Of a DNA stretch of 64,000 bases, positions 53,879-62,062 are shown piece by piece. The translations under genes and the position numbers were made by a program. Position 1 is the first letter of the stretch. Every line of letters starts with the position of its first letter. The stretch is taken from assembly GCF_023715365.1 (NCBI RefSeq), contig NZ_JAMBNZ010000014.1, forward strand, positions 1 to 64,000. The letters are read 5' to 3'. Under the pieces are notes generated by a model. The model made no database searches. It was not told where the DNA came from and saw nothing but the letters and a program-made list of their open reading frames with translations. This stretch comes from Georgenia satyanarayanai. Its GTDB lineage: Bacteria; Actinomycetota; Actinomycetes; Actinomycetales; Actinomycetaceae.

Positions 53879-55362
53879 CCCTCACGGTCACCGGTGGTGC
53901 GGTGGGCGTCCTCGCGCGCGTGGAGGACATGCGGGCCACCGCCGAGGTCCTCGACGCCAAGGGTGACGCCGCCCGAGAGCTCGCGCTGCGGGTGGCCGCC
54001 GTCGCCACCCACGAGGCGGTCCTGTCCTCCCAGGTGCTCTCCCCGATGACGGGAGGTCGGCTGCTCGCCGAGGTGTCCCAGGCGCAGCTGCCTCCGGAGG
54101 GGCTGGCGTGGGTGGCCCTCGAGTACGAGGCCGCCGCGGTCTTCCTGCGGGGCTCGGCCACCGTCTACGAGGAGACGGACGCCGCCCTCGCGCGGCTGGC
54201 CGAGGCGGGCCGGACCGTGACGGGCGTCGTCGTCCTCCACGCGGGGCTGCTCGCGGCGGGTGGGCTCGCGCTGTCCGCGCTCCTGCTGGACGCCCTGCCG
54301 GCGGACGTGGCCGACGCCCTCACGCCGGACGCCTTCGCCGCGTGGGTCGAGGAGGTCGGGCAGGACCCGCTCGACACGGTGCTCGGCGGGCTCTACGACG
54401 AGCCGTGGGTGACCGACTCGATCGTCGCCGCGCTGCCGTGGGTCCTCGGCGCCGAGGTGCCGCTCGTCCTCAGCGCGCTCACCCCGTGGACCTTCGCGCC
54501 GGTGCCGCTGAGCTACGAGCAGGTGGTGGCGGGCGTCATCGGCGCCGGTGGGCTCATGGGCTTCTTCACCGACGGCACGCCGAGCGTGACGCCGGACCCG
54601 GCGCCGGACGGCACCGCCGCCGACAGCCTCGCCGCGCTCTTCGGCAACATCGGCCGGCTCGGTGACGGCGACGCCTCGGAGGTGCGGGTCACCGCCGTGC
54701 CCGACGGCGCGGGCGGCCACAGCTGGATCGTCGAGATCCCGGGCACCCAGGACTGGGCGCCGGAGTCCGGCAGCAACCCCTCCAACCTCGCGACCAACCT
54801 CCACCTCATGGCGGGCGGCGACACCGCGATGGAGGCGGCGGTGCTCGAGGCGGTGCGCCAGTCGATGAGCGAGGTCGCCGCCCAGCAGGGCGTCCCGCTC
54901 GCCGAGCTGCAGTCCCAGCCGGTCACGCTGGCGGGGCACAGCCAGGGCGGGATCGTCGCCGCCGCGCTCGCCGCCGACCCCGGCAACGGCCTGCACGTCA
55001 CGCAGGTCGTCACCGGCGGCTCGCCGGTCGCCGGCATGGACGTCCCCGACGACGTCGCCGTCCTGTCCATCGAGCACACCCAGGACCCGGTCCCCCGCCT
55101 CGACGGCAGCCCCAACCCCGGCGCCCCGGGCTGGACCACCGTCACGCGGGACGTCCACGGCGCCGACGGCGTCACGGCCGGCTCGCCGATCTCCGCCCAC
55201 GGCGGCGGCGTCTACGCCGACACCGGCGCGCTCATCAGCGCGCAGGCCGCCGAGGACCCCGCCCTCGCCCTCGCGCTGCAGGGCCTGGAGGCGCAGTTCG
55301 CCCAGGTGCGCGACGGTGAGGCGCAGGTCTTCCAGTACGCCGTCACCCAGGAGCACCGGTGA
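53875..55362 (+). CDS. Helical-N-terminus alpha/beta hydrolase (lipase-like, putative secreted effector)
   Basis: 495 aa from GTG 53875. The first ~130 residues are helical and Ala-rich, like WXG/LXG substrate regions, followed by one hydrophobic helix (about 118-145, VVVLHAGLLAAGGLALSALLL). The C-terminal ~260 residues form an alpha/beta hydrolase: WIVEIPGTQDW, nucleophile elbow LAGHSQGGIVAAALA, Asp in EHTQDPVPRL, and His in SPISAHGGG. It has no Sec signal. Likely a lipase/esterase that acts outside the cell if exported by a type VII system; a PE-PPE-domain-like role is an analogy. Confidence 0.7.
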   Translation: MTLTVTGGAVGVLARVEDMRATAEVLDAKGDAARELALRVAAVATHEAVLSSQVLSPMTGGRLLAEVSQAQLPPEGLAWVALEYEAAAVFLRGSATVYEETDAALARLAEAGRTVTGVVVLHAGLLAAGGLALSALLLDALPADVADALTPDAFAAWVEEVGQDPLDTVLGGLYDEPWVTDSIVAALPWVLGAEVPLVLSALTPWTFAPVPLSYEQVVAGVIGAGGLMGFFTDGTPSVTPDPAPDGTAADSLAALFGNIGRLGDGDASEVRVTAVPDGAGGHSWIVEIPGTQDWAPESGSNPSNLATNLHLMAGGDTAMEAAVLEAVRQSMSEVAAQQGVPLAELQSQPVTLAGHSQGGIVAAALAADPGNGLHVTQVVTGGSPVAGMDVPDDVAVLSIEHTQDPVPRLDGSPNPGAPGWTTVTRDVHGADGVTAGSPISAHGGGVYADTGALISAQAAEDPALALALQGLEAQFAQVRDGEAQVFQYAVTQEHR

Positions 55363-55802
55363 GGCGGCTGCTCGCGAGCGGCGCCCTCGGGCTCCTGCTC
55401 CTCCTGCCCGCCTGCTCCGACGGCGCCGGCACGCCCGCGCCCACCTCCCCTGACCTCACCGACGAGAGCGAGCGGCTCACCGCCGAGCTCACCGCCCTGG
55501 ACACCGTGACCTCCGCGGAGGTCCAGGTGCGCTCGGGCGCCACGTGGGGGCAGCAGGTCGTCATCGACGCCGCGACGTCCAGCGCGGACCCGGGGGAGCA
55601 GCTGGCCGTCCTCGACCGGCTCGTCCACGCTGGGTGGGACACCGTGGCCTTTGTCCCCACCGACGTGAGCACCGTCCTCACCGCTCCCGGCGGCGTCGTC
55701 CTCGACGCCCGGGACCTCGGCTTCCCCCACCAGGGCGCCGGACCCACCGGGCTCTACGAGCGCTTCGGACCGCCCGCCGCCAACCCCGCGTGGCGACCGT
55801 GA
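55359..55802 (+). CDS. Small lipoprotein of the hydrolase unit
   Basis: 147 aa from GTG 55359 (overlap GTGA). Lipoprotein signal LLASGALGLLLLLPAC with Cys at about 19. The mature domain has alternating strands and helices (VTSAEVQVRSGATWGQQVVIDA, LAVLDRLVHAGWDTVAFVP), reminiscent of a small ferredoxin-like or BON-like fold. Family unknown. It could bind or immunise against the hydrolase encoded just upstream (speculative). Confidence 0.65.
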   Translation: MRRLLASGALGLLLLLPACSDGAGTPAPTSPDLTDESERLTAELTALDTVTSAEVQVRSGATWGQQVVIDAATSSADPGEQLAVLDRLVHAGWDTVAFVPTDVSTVLTAPGGVVLDARDLGFPHQGAGPTGLYERFGPPAANPAWRP

Positions 55803-55820
55803 CCGACCGGAAGGAGCACC

Positions 55821-56273
55821 GTGGGACTGGCTGAGGCACCGGAGGACCTGCGCGCGCTCGCCGGGCAGATGGACGACGTCGCCGAGCAGGCACGTGAGCT
55901 GGGCGCAGACCTCGTGGCCCTGCGCGAGACGATCGGTTGGCGCTCCGTCGCCGCCGAGGAGTACCAGGCGGCACTCCTCGACCACGCGGAGGCGACGACG
56001 CGCGGCGCGGACCGCGTCGACGACGTCGCCCAGGCACTCCGGGAGCACGCCGACGGCGCGGGGCAGACCCTCGCCGCGATCGAGGCCGCGCGCGGCTTCC
56101 TCCTGTCCGCCGCCGAGGAAGCCCGCTCGGTCCTCGGCGACCTGTGGGACGGCGTCGTCGACGCGGTGACGGACGATGCCCGCCGCGTGCTCGACATCGT
56201 CGCGGACGCGCCCTCGTCCGCCGTCGACCTCGGGTGGCTCGAGCGCGCTCGTCAGGCCGGCTGGCCGGGCTGA
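55821..56273 (+). CDS. WXG100-like helical protein
   Basis: 150 aa from GTG 55821 (ribosome-binding site AAGGAG). Entirely helical with heptad-like spacing; a central turn GWRSVAAEEYQAALLDHAEA resembles the WXG turn of ESAT-6-like proteins (W-x-S in place of W-x-G, then AAxxYxxAL). The C-terminal ~50 residues extend beyond a typical 100-aa WXG100. Last gene of the unit, convergent with the dimethylargininase-like gene, 13 bp apart. Confidence 0.6.
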   Translation: MGLAEAPEDLRALAGQMDDVAEQARELGADLVALRETIGWRSVAAEEYQAALLDHAEATTRGADRVDDVAQALREHADGAGQTLAAIEAARGFLLSAAEEARSVLGDLWDGVVDAVTDDARRVLDIVADAPSSAVDLGWLERARQAGWPG

Positions 56274-56286
56274 CGGGCACGGCGGC

Positions 56287-57099
56287 TCAGGCGCGGATCT
56301 CCAGCGTGCAGCACTTGGCGCCGCCGCCGCCCTTGAGCAGCTCGGAGGTGTCGATGCCGATGGGCTCGAAGCCCCGCTCGGCCAGTGCCGCGGCGAGGTC
56401 CGTCGCCCGCGGGTTGTGGATGACGTGGCGGCCGTCGCTCACCCCGTTGAGCCCGAGGACGACGGCGTCGGCCTCGGTGGCGATGACGGCGTCGGGGAAG
56501 AGGCGCTCCAGCACCCGGCGGCTGCCCTCGCTGAAGGCCTCGGGGTAGTACGCGATCTCCGTGTCCGACAGGACCATGAGCGCGGTGTCCAGGTGGTAGA
56601 ACCGCGGGTCCACCAGGCGCAGGGTGATGACGGGCTTGCCGATGACCTCCTGCAGCTCGGCGTGCGAGGCGGTGGAGGTGCGGAAGCCCGTGCCGGCGAG
56701 GACGTAGTCACCGACGGTGAGGATGTCGCCCTCGCCCTCGTTCGTCTCGGTCGCCTCGTGCACCCGGTAGCCGTGGTCGGCGAACCACTGCGCGTAGGCG
56801 GGGCCCTCGGGCATGCGCTGGGGGTAGGTGAACTTCGCGGTGTACATGACGCCGTCGCTCACCAGGCCGCCGTTGGCGGCGTAGACCATGTCCGGCAGGC
56901 CCTCGATCGGGTCGATGAGTTCGATGCGGTGCCCGAGCCGGACGTAGGTGTCGTGGAGCTCCTGCCACTGGGCGACCGCCAGGTCCGTGTCGGTCGGCAC
57001 GGTGGGGTGCATCCACGGGTTGATCTCGTAGCTCACGGTGAAGTAGGTCGGTCGGCACATGAGGAAGTGCCGAGGCGTCGCGTCGCGGGATGGCCGCAC
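56287..57099 (-). CDS. Dimethylargininase-like guanidino hydrolase
   Basis: 270 aa from GTG 57099 (AAAGGGG upstream). Same fold superfamily as arcA but the short DDAH type. Visible: MCRPTYFTVSYEINPWM, DMVYAANGGLV, TNEGEGDILTVGDYVLAGTGFRTS, FYHLDTALMVLSD with the catalytic His, and the C-terminal GGGGAKCCTLEI with the nucleophile Cys. It hydrolyses methylated arginine or another guanidine compound to citrulline-type products; arginine itself is also possible. Confidence 0.85.
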   Translation of the reverse strand: MRPSRDATPRHFLMCRPTYFTVSYEINPWMHPTVPTDTDLAVAQWQELHDTYVRLGHRIELIDPIEGLPDMVYAANGGLVSDGVMYTAKFTYPQRMPEGPAYAQWFADHGYRVHEATETNEGEGDILTVGDYVLAGTGFRTSTASHAELQEVIGKPVITLRLVDPRFYHLDTALMVLSDTEIAYYPEAFSEGSRRVLERLFPDAVIATEADAVVLGLNGVSDGRHVIHNPRATDLAAALAERGFEPIGIDTSELLKGGGGAKCCTLEIRA

Positions 57100-57183
57100 G
57101 GCAGCCCCTTTCGTCTCGGGTGTGCTTAGAGCCTAGGCACACCCGAGGTCACCGGCGGCGTGGCACGCGTGACCCTCGACACG

Positions 57184-58116
57184 TCAGCGGCGGCGCCACG
57201 GCACGTCGGCCGGGCCTGTCTCCTCCTCGCGGGCCGAGCGGGCGGGCACGACCATGACCGGGCAGACGGCGTGGTGAAGGACGGCCTGGCTGGTGGAACC
57301 CATGAGCAGCCCCGCGAAGCCGCCACGGCCGCGGGAGCCGACGACGACGAGGTCGACCGCCGTCGAGAACTCGGCGAGGAGGGCGGCGGCGTTGCCGTCC
57401 AGGGCGTGCTGGCTGAGGCGCACCTGGCGGCCCTCGACGGCGCGGTCGACGGCGACGCTGAGACCGACCTTGACGTCGGCGAGGACGTCGTCACGGTCGA
57501 CGGCGGCGGGTAGCCAGGCGAGGGAGCCGGACCCCCCACCGATGGGAACGGCGGCGACGGCGGTGAGATGGGCGTCCCACAGGACGGCCTCGTCGACGGC
57601 GCGGCGCAACGCGATGGTCGCCGACTCCGAGCCGTCCACGCCGATGACCATCCGGCGCACCGGCGTGAAGCCGGGCTGCCCCTCAGGGGTGCGGGGCACG
57701 ACGACCGTGGGGCAGTGGGCGTGGGCGGGCAGCGAGGAGGACACGTTGCCGAGGAGCCGGTCGGCGAAGCCGCCGCCACCCCGCGTGCCGACGACGGCGA
57801 GCCCGGCCTGCCGGGAGAGCTCGACGAGCACGCCGGTCGGGTCCCCGAGCTCGAGCGCGCAGGTGACGTGCAGCTCGTCACCGACCCGTTCGACGGCCTC
57901 GTCGAGGACTGCCTGAGCTCCGGCCTGGATCGCCGAGTCGTCGACGGCCGCGAAGCCGCCGTCGAGGGACGCGACGGTGAAGGCGGGTACCGCGTACGCG
58001 CACACGACGTGAAGGCGCCAGCCGAGCCGGCGGGCCTCTGCCGCGGCCCAGTCCAGGGCCGCTGTGCTCGTCTCGGAACCGTCCACACCGACGATGACGA
58101 CGTTCTCGCGGGGCAT
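57184..58116 (-). CDS. Universal stress protein, tandem UspA domains
   Basis: 310 aa from ATG 58116 with a GGAGGG ribosome-binding site; an upstream in-frame start would add Arg/Pro-rich sequence. Two Usp domains: VVIVGVDGSETSTAALDWAAAEA...GTRGGGGFADRLLGNVSSSL, and MVIGVDGSESATIALRRAVDEA...GSRGRGGFAGLLMGSTSQAVL. Both nucleotide loops are intact, as in dormancy-linked tandem Usps of actinobacteria. A strong terminator separates it from the NlpC/P60 gene upstream. Confidence 0.9.
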   Translation of the reverse strand: MPRENVVIVGVDGSETSTAALDWAAAEARRLGWRLHVVCAYAVPAFTVASLDGGFAAVDDSAIQAGAQAVLDEAVERVGDELHVTCALELGDPTGVLVELSRQAGLAVVGTRGGGGFADRLLGNVSSSLPAHAHCPTVVVPRTPEGQPGFTPVRRMVIGVDGSESATIALRRAVDEAVLWDAHLTAVAAVPIGGGSGSLAWLPAAVDRDDVLADVKVGLSVAVDRAVEGRQVRLSQHALDGNAAALLAEFSTAVDLVVVGSRGRGGFAGLLMGSTSQAVLHHAVCPVMVVPARSAREEETGPADVPWRRR

Positions 58117-58192
58117 GTCACCCTCCAGGTCGGGAGCCGTTGCCCCCATTGTGCTCCCTCGCGCGCGGCGCGGCGGCGCTTCGGCAGGGACG

Positions 58193-58229
58193 CCGACGGG
58201 CCCGCACCGAGTCGGTGCGGGCCCGTCGG
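58193..58229. terminator. Strong hairpin terminator after the NlpC/P60 gene
   Basis: A perfect 16-bp stem CCGACGGGCCCGCACC/GGTGCGGGCCCGTCGG with a 5-nt loop, 17 bp past the NlpC/P60 stop. Confidence 0.85.
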
Positions 58230-58245
58230 GCACGCGTGCTGGGGC

Positions 58246-59115
58246 TCAGCCCACCCGGATGAAGGTGGGGGTGCCGCGGCCGACGTCCGAGATCGGACCG
58301 GCCTGCAGGGGCTTGGAGGGGTTTCGGGCGGCGATGTGCTGGCCGTCGCCCAGGTAGATGCCCACGTGGCCGGGCCACCACACGAGGTCACCGGGCTGGG
58401 CCTCGGCGGCCGAGACGACAGTGCCGGCGCCGGCCTGCGCGCCGGAGCCGCGCGGGATGCTGATCCCGGCCTGCTGGAAGACGTACCAGGTGAAGCCGGA
58501 GCAGTCGAAGCCCGAGGGGCTGGCGCCGCCCCACACGTACGGGGTGCCGACGTAGCGGAAGGCGATGTCGACGATCGCGTTGCCCGAGGCGGCCGGCGCG
58601 GGGGCGGCCTGGGTGGCGCTGGCCTCCGCGACGGCTGCGGAGGAGGAGGACGAGGACGTCGACGCCCCGCTGCGGGAGGCGGTCTCGGTGGACCGGGCAG
58701 CGACGAGGGCCTGCGCCTCGGCGGCGGCAGCAGCCTCGGCGGCGGCCGCCTCCGCGGCGATGTGCTCGGCGATGGGGTCGGAGTCCTCGGCGACCGTGGT
58801 CTTCGGCGGAGTCGCGGCCACGGCTACGTCGGCGACGGCGAACTCGACGTCGGCGGGCACGGAGACGGTCGGGTTGACCGTCAGGGCCGTGCGGGCCTGG
58901 CTCGAGAGCGCGGAGACGTCGACCTGCGGGAGGGAGGAGCCCTCCGGCACGGCGACGGCGGTGCTGGCGGCCATCGTCAGGGCCAGGCCTGAGGACGCGG
59001 CGACGAGCATTCCGCGGCGGGCTGCCGGGCCGGCGACGGCCTGGCTGAGAGCGGTGAAGGGGGTGGTGGGACGGCACGCTGCGCGGTGGCGCGCCCCAGG
59101 CATAGTTACGGTCAC
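58246..59115 (-). CDS. Secreted NlpC/P60 peptidoglycan endopeptidase
   Basis: 289 aa from GTG 59115 (AGGAGAGG upstream; ATG 59103 is in frame). N-terminal signal region (GMLVAASSGLALTMAASTAVAVP near 35-57), an Ala/Glu/Ser-rich spacer, and a C-terminal NlpC/P60 domain: catalytic Cys in GASPSGFDCSGFTWYVF, His in WWPGHVGIYLGDG, third polar residue in QHIAARNP. Cleaves peptide stems between D-Glu and diamino acid. Controlled by a c-di-AMP riboswitch and an MtrA-like box. Confidence 0.92.
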   Translation of the reverse strand: MTVTMPGARHRAACRPTTPFTALSQAVAGPAARRGMLVAASSGLALTMAASTAVAVPEGSSLPQVDVSALSSQARTALTVNPTVSVPADVEFAVADVAVAATPPKTTVAEDSDPIAEHIAAEAAAAEAAAAAEAQALVAARSTETASRSGASTSSSSSSAAVAEASATQAAPAPAASGNAIVDIAFRYVGTPYVWGGASPSGFDCSGFTWYVFQQAGISIPRGSGAQAGAGTVVSAAEAQPGDLVWWPGHVGIYLGDGQHIAARNPSKPLQAGPISDVGRGTPTFIRVG

Positions 59116-59134
59116 GAACTGCCTCTCCTGTGTT

Positions 59135-59303
59135 GCCGACGAGGTGAGCTGTCGGGTTCGGATGGGAGTTCACCCGGCCCGTCCTTGCGGACGGGCTTCA
59201 CCCCTAGGGGCCGACCGGAGCCGACCGCCACTACCTGGTTCCCCCGCCCCTGCCGACGGTCATCCTCTTGGGACCACGGGCGGCGGCAGGGTTGGGCTCC
59301 GTC
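59135..59303 (-). promoter_or_regulatory. Cyclic di-AMP riboswitch (ydaO/yuaA class)
   Basis: In the 5' leader of the NlpC/P60 gene. Consensus blocks appear in order on the minus strand: GGGGGAACC, GGGGTGAA with a variable GC stem (CCGTCCGCAAGGACGG), then GGGTGAACTCCCATCCGAACCCGACAG and CTCACCTCGTCGGC. Ends 20 nt before the GTG. The class normally turns expression off when c-di-AMP is high and is often placed before wall hydrolases in actinobacteria. It fills most of the ~340-bp gap to the dtxR-like gene. Confidence 0.85.
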
Positions 59304-59341
59304 CATGGGCTCATCACTGGAGGGCGTGAGGAGCGAGTCGG

Positions 59342-59382
59342 ACACTACCTGAGCGTGTCGCCAATTGTCACGTTCCGGTTAC
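59342..59382 (-). promoter_or_regulatory. Promoter with MtrA-like direct repeat for the NlpC/P60 gene
   Basis: GTAACC-GGAAC-GTGACA (59382-59366) matches GTNACC-N5-GTNACC except the last base. GTGACA can also serve as a -35 element 18 bp before TAGTGT (59347-59342). Transcription would start near 59335, about 30 nt before the riboswitch. Confidence 0.6.
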
Positions 59383-59451
59383 GAAGCCTGTGGGTCTCGT
59401 GTCGCGACTCACACCTGTGGGGCGGCAAGAACCGCGAGATCCCGCGGTTCC

Positions 59452-60138
59452 TCAGGCGTCGACGAAGAGGTGCCGCGTGACGTCCTCGGCGACGTCGAGG
59501 ACGAGCTCGGAGCCTTCGGCCCGGAGGGAGACGAAGCCCGCGCCGCGCTGGACGGTCAGTCGGGTCCCGGGGCGCACCCCCGCCTCGGAGAAGCGGGCGA
59601 GCAGCTCGACGTCCACCTGGAGGGGTTCCCCGATGCGCCGCAGGACGACCTCGGTCTCCGGGGTGCCGACGACCGCGGCCAGCGGCTGCAGCGGCGGGTC
59701 GACGGGCGCGAGGCTGTGCTCCCCGAGCTCGGCGAGCCCGGGGATGGGGTTGCCGTAGGGGTCGTGATGGGGGTGGTCGAGCAGCGCGAGGAGGCGGTGC
59801 TCGACCTGCTCGCTCATCACGTGCTCCCAGCGGCACGCCTCCTCGTGCACGTACTCCCAGTCCAGTCCGATGACATCGGTGAGGAGCCGCTCGGCGAGGC
59901 GGTGCTTGCGCATGACCTGGGTGGCGCGCTCGTGGCCGAGGTCGGACAGGCGGATGCGTCGCGCCTCCTCGAGGTGGAGCAGCCCGTCGCGCTCCATGCG
60001 GGCGACCGTCTGGGACACCGTCGGGCCGGAGTGGCCGAGGCGCTCGGCGATGCGTGCCCGCATGGGCACCACGCCCTCCTCCTCCAGCTCGTAGACCGTC
60101 TTGAGGTACATCTCGGTGGTGTCGATCAGGTCACTCAT
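59452..60138 (-). CDS. DtxR/IdeR-family metal-dependent repressor
   Basis: 228 aa. Winged helix MSDLIDTTEMYLKTVYELEEEG...RIAERLGHSGPTVSQTVARMERDGLL, dimer/metal domain with CRWEHVMSEQVEHRLLALLDHPHHDPYGNPIPG, and a C-terminal SH3-like domain (FSEAGVRPGTRLTV). The metal-site pattern (Met/Cys, Glu, His ligands around MSEQVEHRL, HHD) fits iron-sensing DtxR/IdeR. The start ATG has only a weak ribosome-binding site. No siderophore genes lie next to it. Confidence 0.92.
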   Translation of the reverse strand: MSDLIDTTEMYLKTVYELEEEGVVPMRARIAERLGHSGPTVSQTVARMERDGLLHLEEARRIRLSDLGHERATQVMRKHRLAERLLTDVIGLDWEYVHEEACRWEHVMSEQVEHRLLALLDHPHHDPYGNPIPGLAELGEHSLAPVDPPLQPLAAVVGTPETEVVLRRIGEPLQVDVELLARFSEAGVRPGTRLTVQRGAGFVSLRAEGSELVLDVAEDVTRHLFVDA

Positions 60139-60291
60139 TGGTCGCTGCCCATCTCTCGCTCCTCCTCCCGAGGATAGGCCGACCCACCGGCCCCCGTGGC
60201 CGTCCTGTGGCGCAGGTCGTGCTTACGCCTCCGTTCCCACACCACCCTTCCCGCCGGAACCAGAGGACCGGGAGACCCGAGGGCGGGTGCC

Positions 60292-60729
60292 TCAGGTCTT
60301 CTCCCAGGGCTCGACGGGGCCGGGGACCCGCACGAAGAGGGGATGGACCTCGACGTCCGTGACGTCCCGGACGAGGGCGTAGCGGTCGGGGCTGCGGGTG
60401 GCGAGCTTGGCGCGCAGGTGGGCCCACTCGTAGGCGACCTGCCCCTCGGTCACCGGCAGCGGGGCGACGGCGTCGAGCGCCACGGCCCGGTCGATGCGGC
60501 TGCGGTCGAAGCGGTAGCCCCGCTCGTCGGCCTCGACGGCGAGCACGCCGAGATAGGCGCAGACCGCCGCGAGCGGGTCCGCCGTCGCCCGGAAGCGGAC
60601 GAGCTGGCTGTGGCCCCGGTAGCCCTTGGTCCGTCCGGCGAGCACCGCCTGTGCCAGCAGCGTCTCGCGCCAGCACGCGACGAGCCCCTGCCGGTCGAGG
60701 TAGCGCGGGTGGACCGACCAGACCCTCAT
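60292..60729 (-). CDS. Pyrimidine-dimer DNA glycosylase (Pyr_excise/T4 endonuclease V family)
   Basis: 145 aa from ATG 60729, overlapping the glycosyltransferase stop (ATGA). MRVWSVHPRYLDRQGLVACWRETLLAQAVL matches the actinobacterial Pyr_excise family (recalled), including conserved Arg and His. Related enzymes cut the glycosyl bond and nick DNA at UV-induced cyclobutane dimers. It ends the carotenoid operon, giving pigment and repair under one promoter. Confidence 0.82.
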   Translation of the reverse strand: MRVWSVHPRYLDRQGLVACWRETLLAQAVLAGRTKGYRGHSQLVRFRATADPLAAVCAYLGVLAVEADERGYRFDRSRIDRAVALDAVAPLPVTEGQVAYEWAHLRAKLATRSPDRYALVRDVTDVEVHPLFVRVPGPVEPWEKT

Positions 60730-61472
60730 GCCGCCCCCTCCCTCGCGGGCAGTCCCAGGCGCACCGCCCACCGCGTCCACGGCGGGGCCACCCGCCAGTT
60801 GACGGCGAGGGTGCGGAAGGCGCGGCGGAAGCGGCGGCGCAGCTGGGCCAGCCCCACGAGGCTGCGCGCGGAGACGCCGACGACGATCGAGCGGTCCAGT
60901 CGCACCCGGCGGCGCGGGCCGAGGGCGAAGGCGAGGTCGAGGTCGTCGTGGAGCTCGGCGTCGTCGTCGTGGACGGCGGCGCGCACGGCGAGCCAGCTGG
61001 TGCGGCGCACGGCCATGCTCGAGCCCCACAGCGCGTGGTGGCCCAGCGCGAGGTAGCACAGCCCGTAGTAGGCGCCGAGGTAGACGGCGGAGACGACGCG
61101 GCCGGCGCGCGGCAGCTCGTAGAAGCTGCCGACGCCGGTGACGGCGTCCCGGCGCGGGTCGGCCATCGCGGCGGTGATGCGCTCGAGCCAGTCGGGGCCG
61201 GGCAGGGAGTCGGCGTCGAGACGGGCGATGACGTCGCCGCGCGCGGCGTCGTACCCGGCCGCCGCGGCCATGGGGATCCCGCGCCGCGGCTCGTCGACGA
61301 CTCGGGCGCCGTACCTGTGGGCCACGTCCGCCGTCTCGTCCCGCGAGCCGTTGTCGACGACGACGACCTCGAGCGGCGCCACCGTCTGGCGCTGCAGGGC
61401 GGCGAGGCAGCGATCGAGGGCCGGCGCGTCGTCGAGCGCCGGGATGACGACGCTCACGCTCGGCCGGCTCAC
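60726..61472 (-). CDS. GT2 glycosyltransferase (putative carotenoid glycosyltransferase)
   Basis: 248 aa from GTG 61472 (GTGA overlap with the upstream stop; GTG 61481 is 3 codons earlier). GT-A fold: SVSVVIPALDDAPALDRCLAAL, DxD-type IARLDADSLPGPDWL, and HDDDAELHDDLDLAFALG near the acceptor site. A hydrophobic region near 120-150 could associate with the membrane. In the C50-carotenoid operon it may add a hexose to the hydroxylated end groups, as in sarcinaxanthin-producing Micrococcus (analogy). Confidence 0.78.
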   Translation of the reverse strand: MSRPSVSVVIPALDDAPALDRCLAALQRQTVAPLEVVVVDNGSRDETADVAHRYGARVVDEPRRGIPMAAAAGYDAARGDVIARLDADSLPGPDWLERITAAMADPRRDAVTGVGSFYELPRAGRVVSAVYLGAYYGLCYLALGHHALWGSSMAVRRTSWLAVRAAVHDDDAELHDDLDLAFALGPRRRVRLDRSIVVGVSARSLVGLAQLRRRFRRAFRTLAVNWRVAPPWTRWAVRLGLPAREGAA

Positions 61473-62062
61473 CGCGTCCACCGGGCCACGAGCAGACCGG
61501 CGCCGGCGCAGCCCAGTCCGCCGGCGATGAGGTCACCGATCGTGTCGCCGTAGGAGACGTAGACGGACTCGTCGACGAAGGTGTACCCGGCCCACTCGGC
61601 GATCTCCCACAGGACCCCCAGGGCCACGCCCACGCTCGCCGTCGTCAGCGCGATGCCGGCGCGTCCGGCGCGGGTGGCGGGGTCGGCGAGCAGGCCGCCG
61701 CGCAGCAGGACGATGCCCAGGGCGGCGGCGATGAGGCCGTTGACGAGCAGGTGGGCGGGCACGTCCACCCACGGCACCGTCTCGTAGAGCCCGACGGCGC
61801 TGGCCCAGCCGGCGGCGATGAGCGCGGCACCGAGCAGCGCCTGGAGGGTGGCGGGCAGGACGAGCACCCGGGCGAGCGTCACACCGCCCAGGACGAGGAG
61901 AGCCACCGCCGCGGCGACGGGGTCGACGGCGACGGCCGCCGGGACGCTGAGGACGGCGGCCACCGCGACGGCCTGCGCCGCGACCCGCGCGGGGCGCGGC
62001 CCGGGCACAGTGAGGAGCACGCCGGCGGGCGTGGTGGGGCGTGCCTGGTGCTCGTCGGCCAT
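61469..62062 (-). CDS. Six-helix membrane protein (DUF2238-like) in the carotenoid operon
   Basis: 197 aa from ATG 62062 (TGATG overlap with the UbiA stop). Five to six membrane segments, conserved ALGVLWEIAEWAGYTFVDESVYVSYGDTIGDLIAGG near the C-terminus, which resembles the WExxEW...YxDTxxDL pattern of the DUF2238/YjdF family. The enzymatic role is unknown; location between the elongase and GT2 suggests a step or scaffold in pigment maturation. Confidence 0.7.
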   Translation of the reverse strand: MADEHQARPTTPAGVLLTVPGPRPARVAAQAVAVAAVLSVPAAVAVDPVAAAVALLVLGGVTLARVLVLPATLQALLGAALIAAGWASAVGLYETVPWVDVPAHLLVNGLIAAALGIVLLRGGLLADPATRAGRAGIALTTASVGVALGVLWEIAEWAGYTFVDESVYVSYGDTIGDLIAGGLGCAGAGLLVARWTR

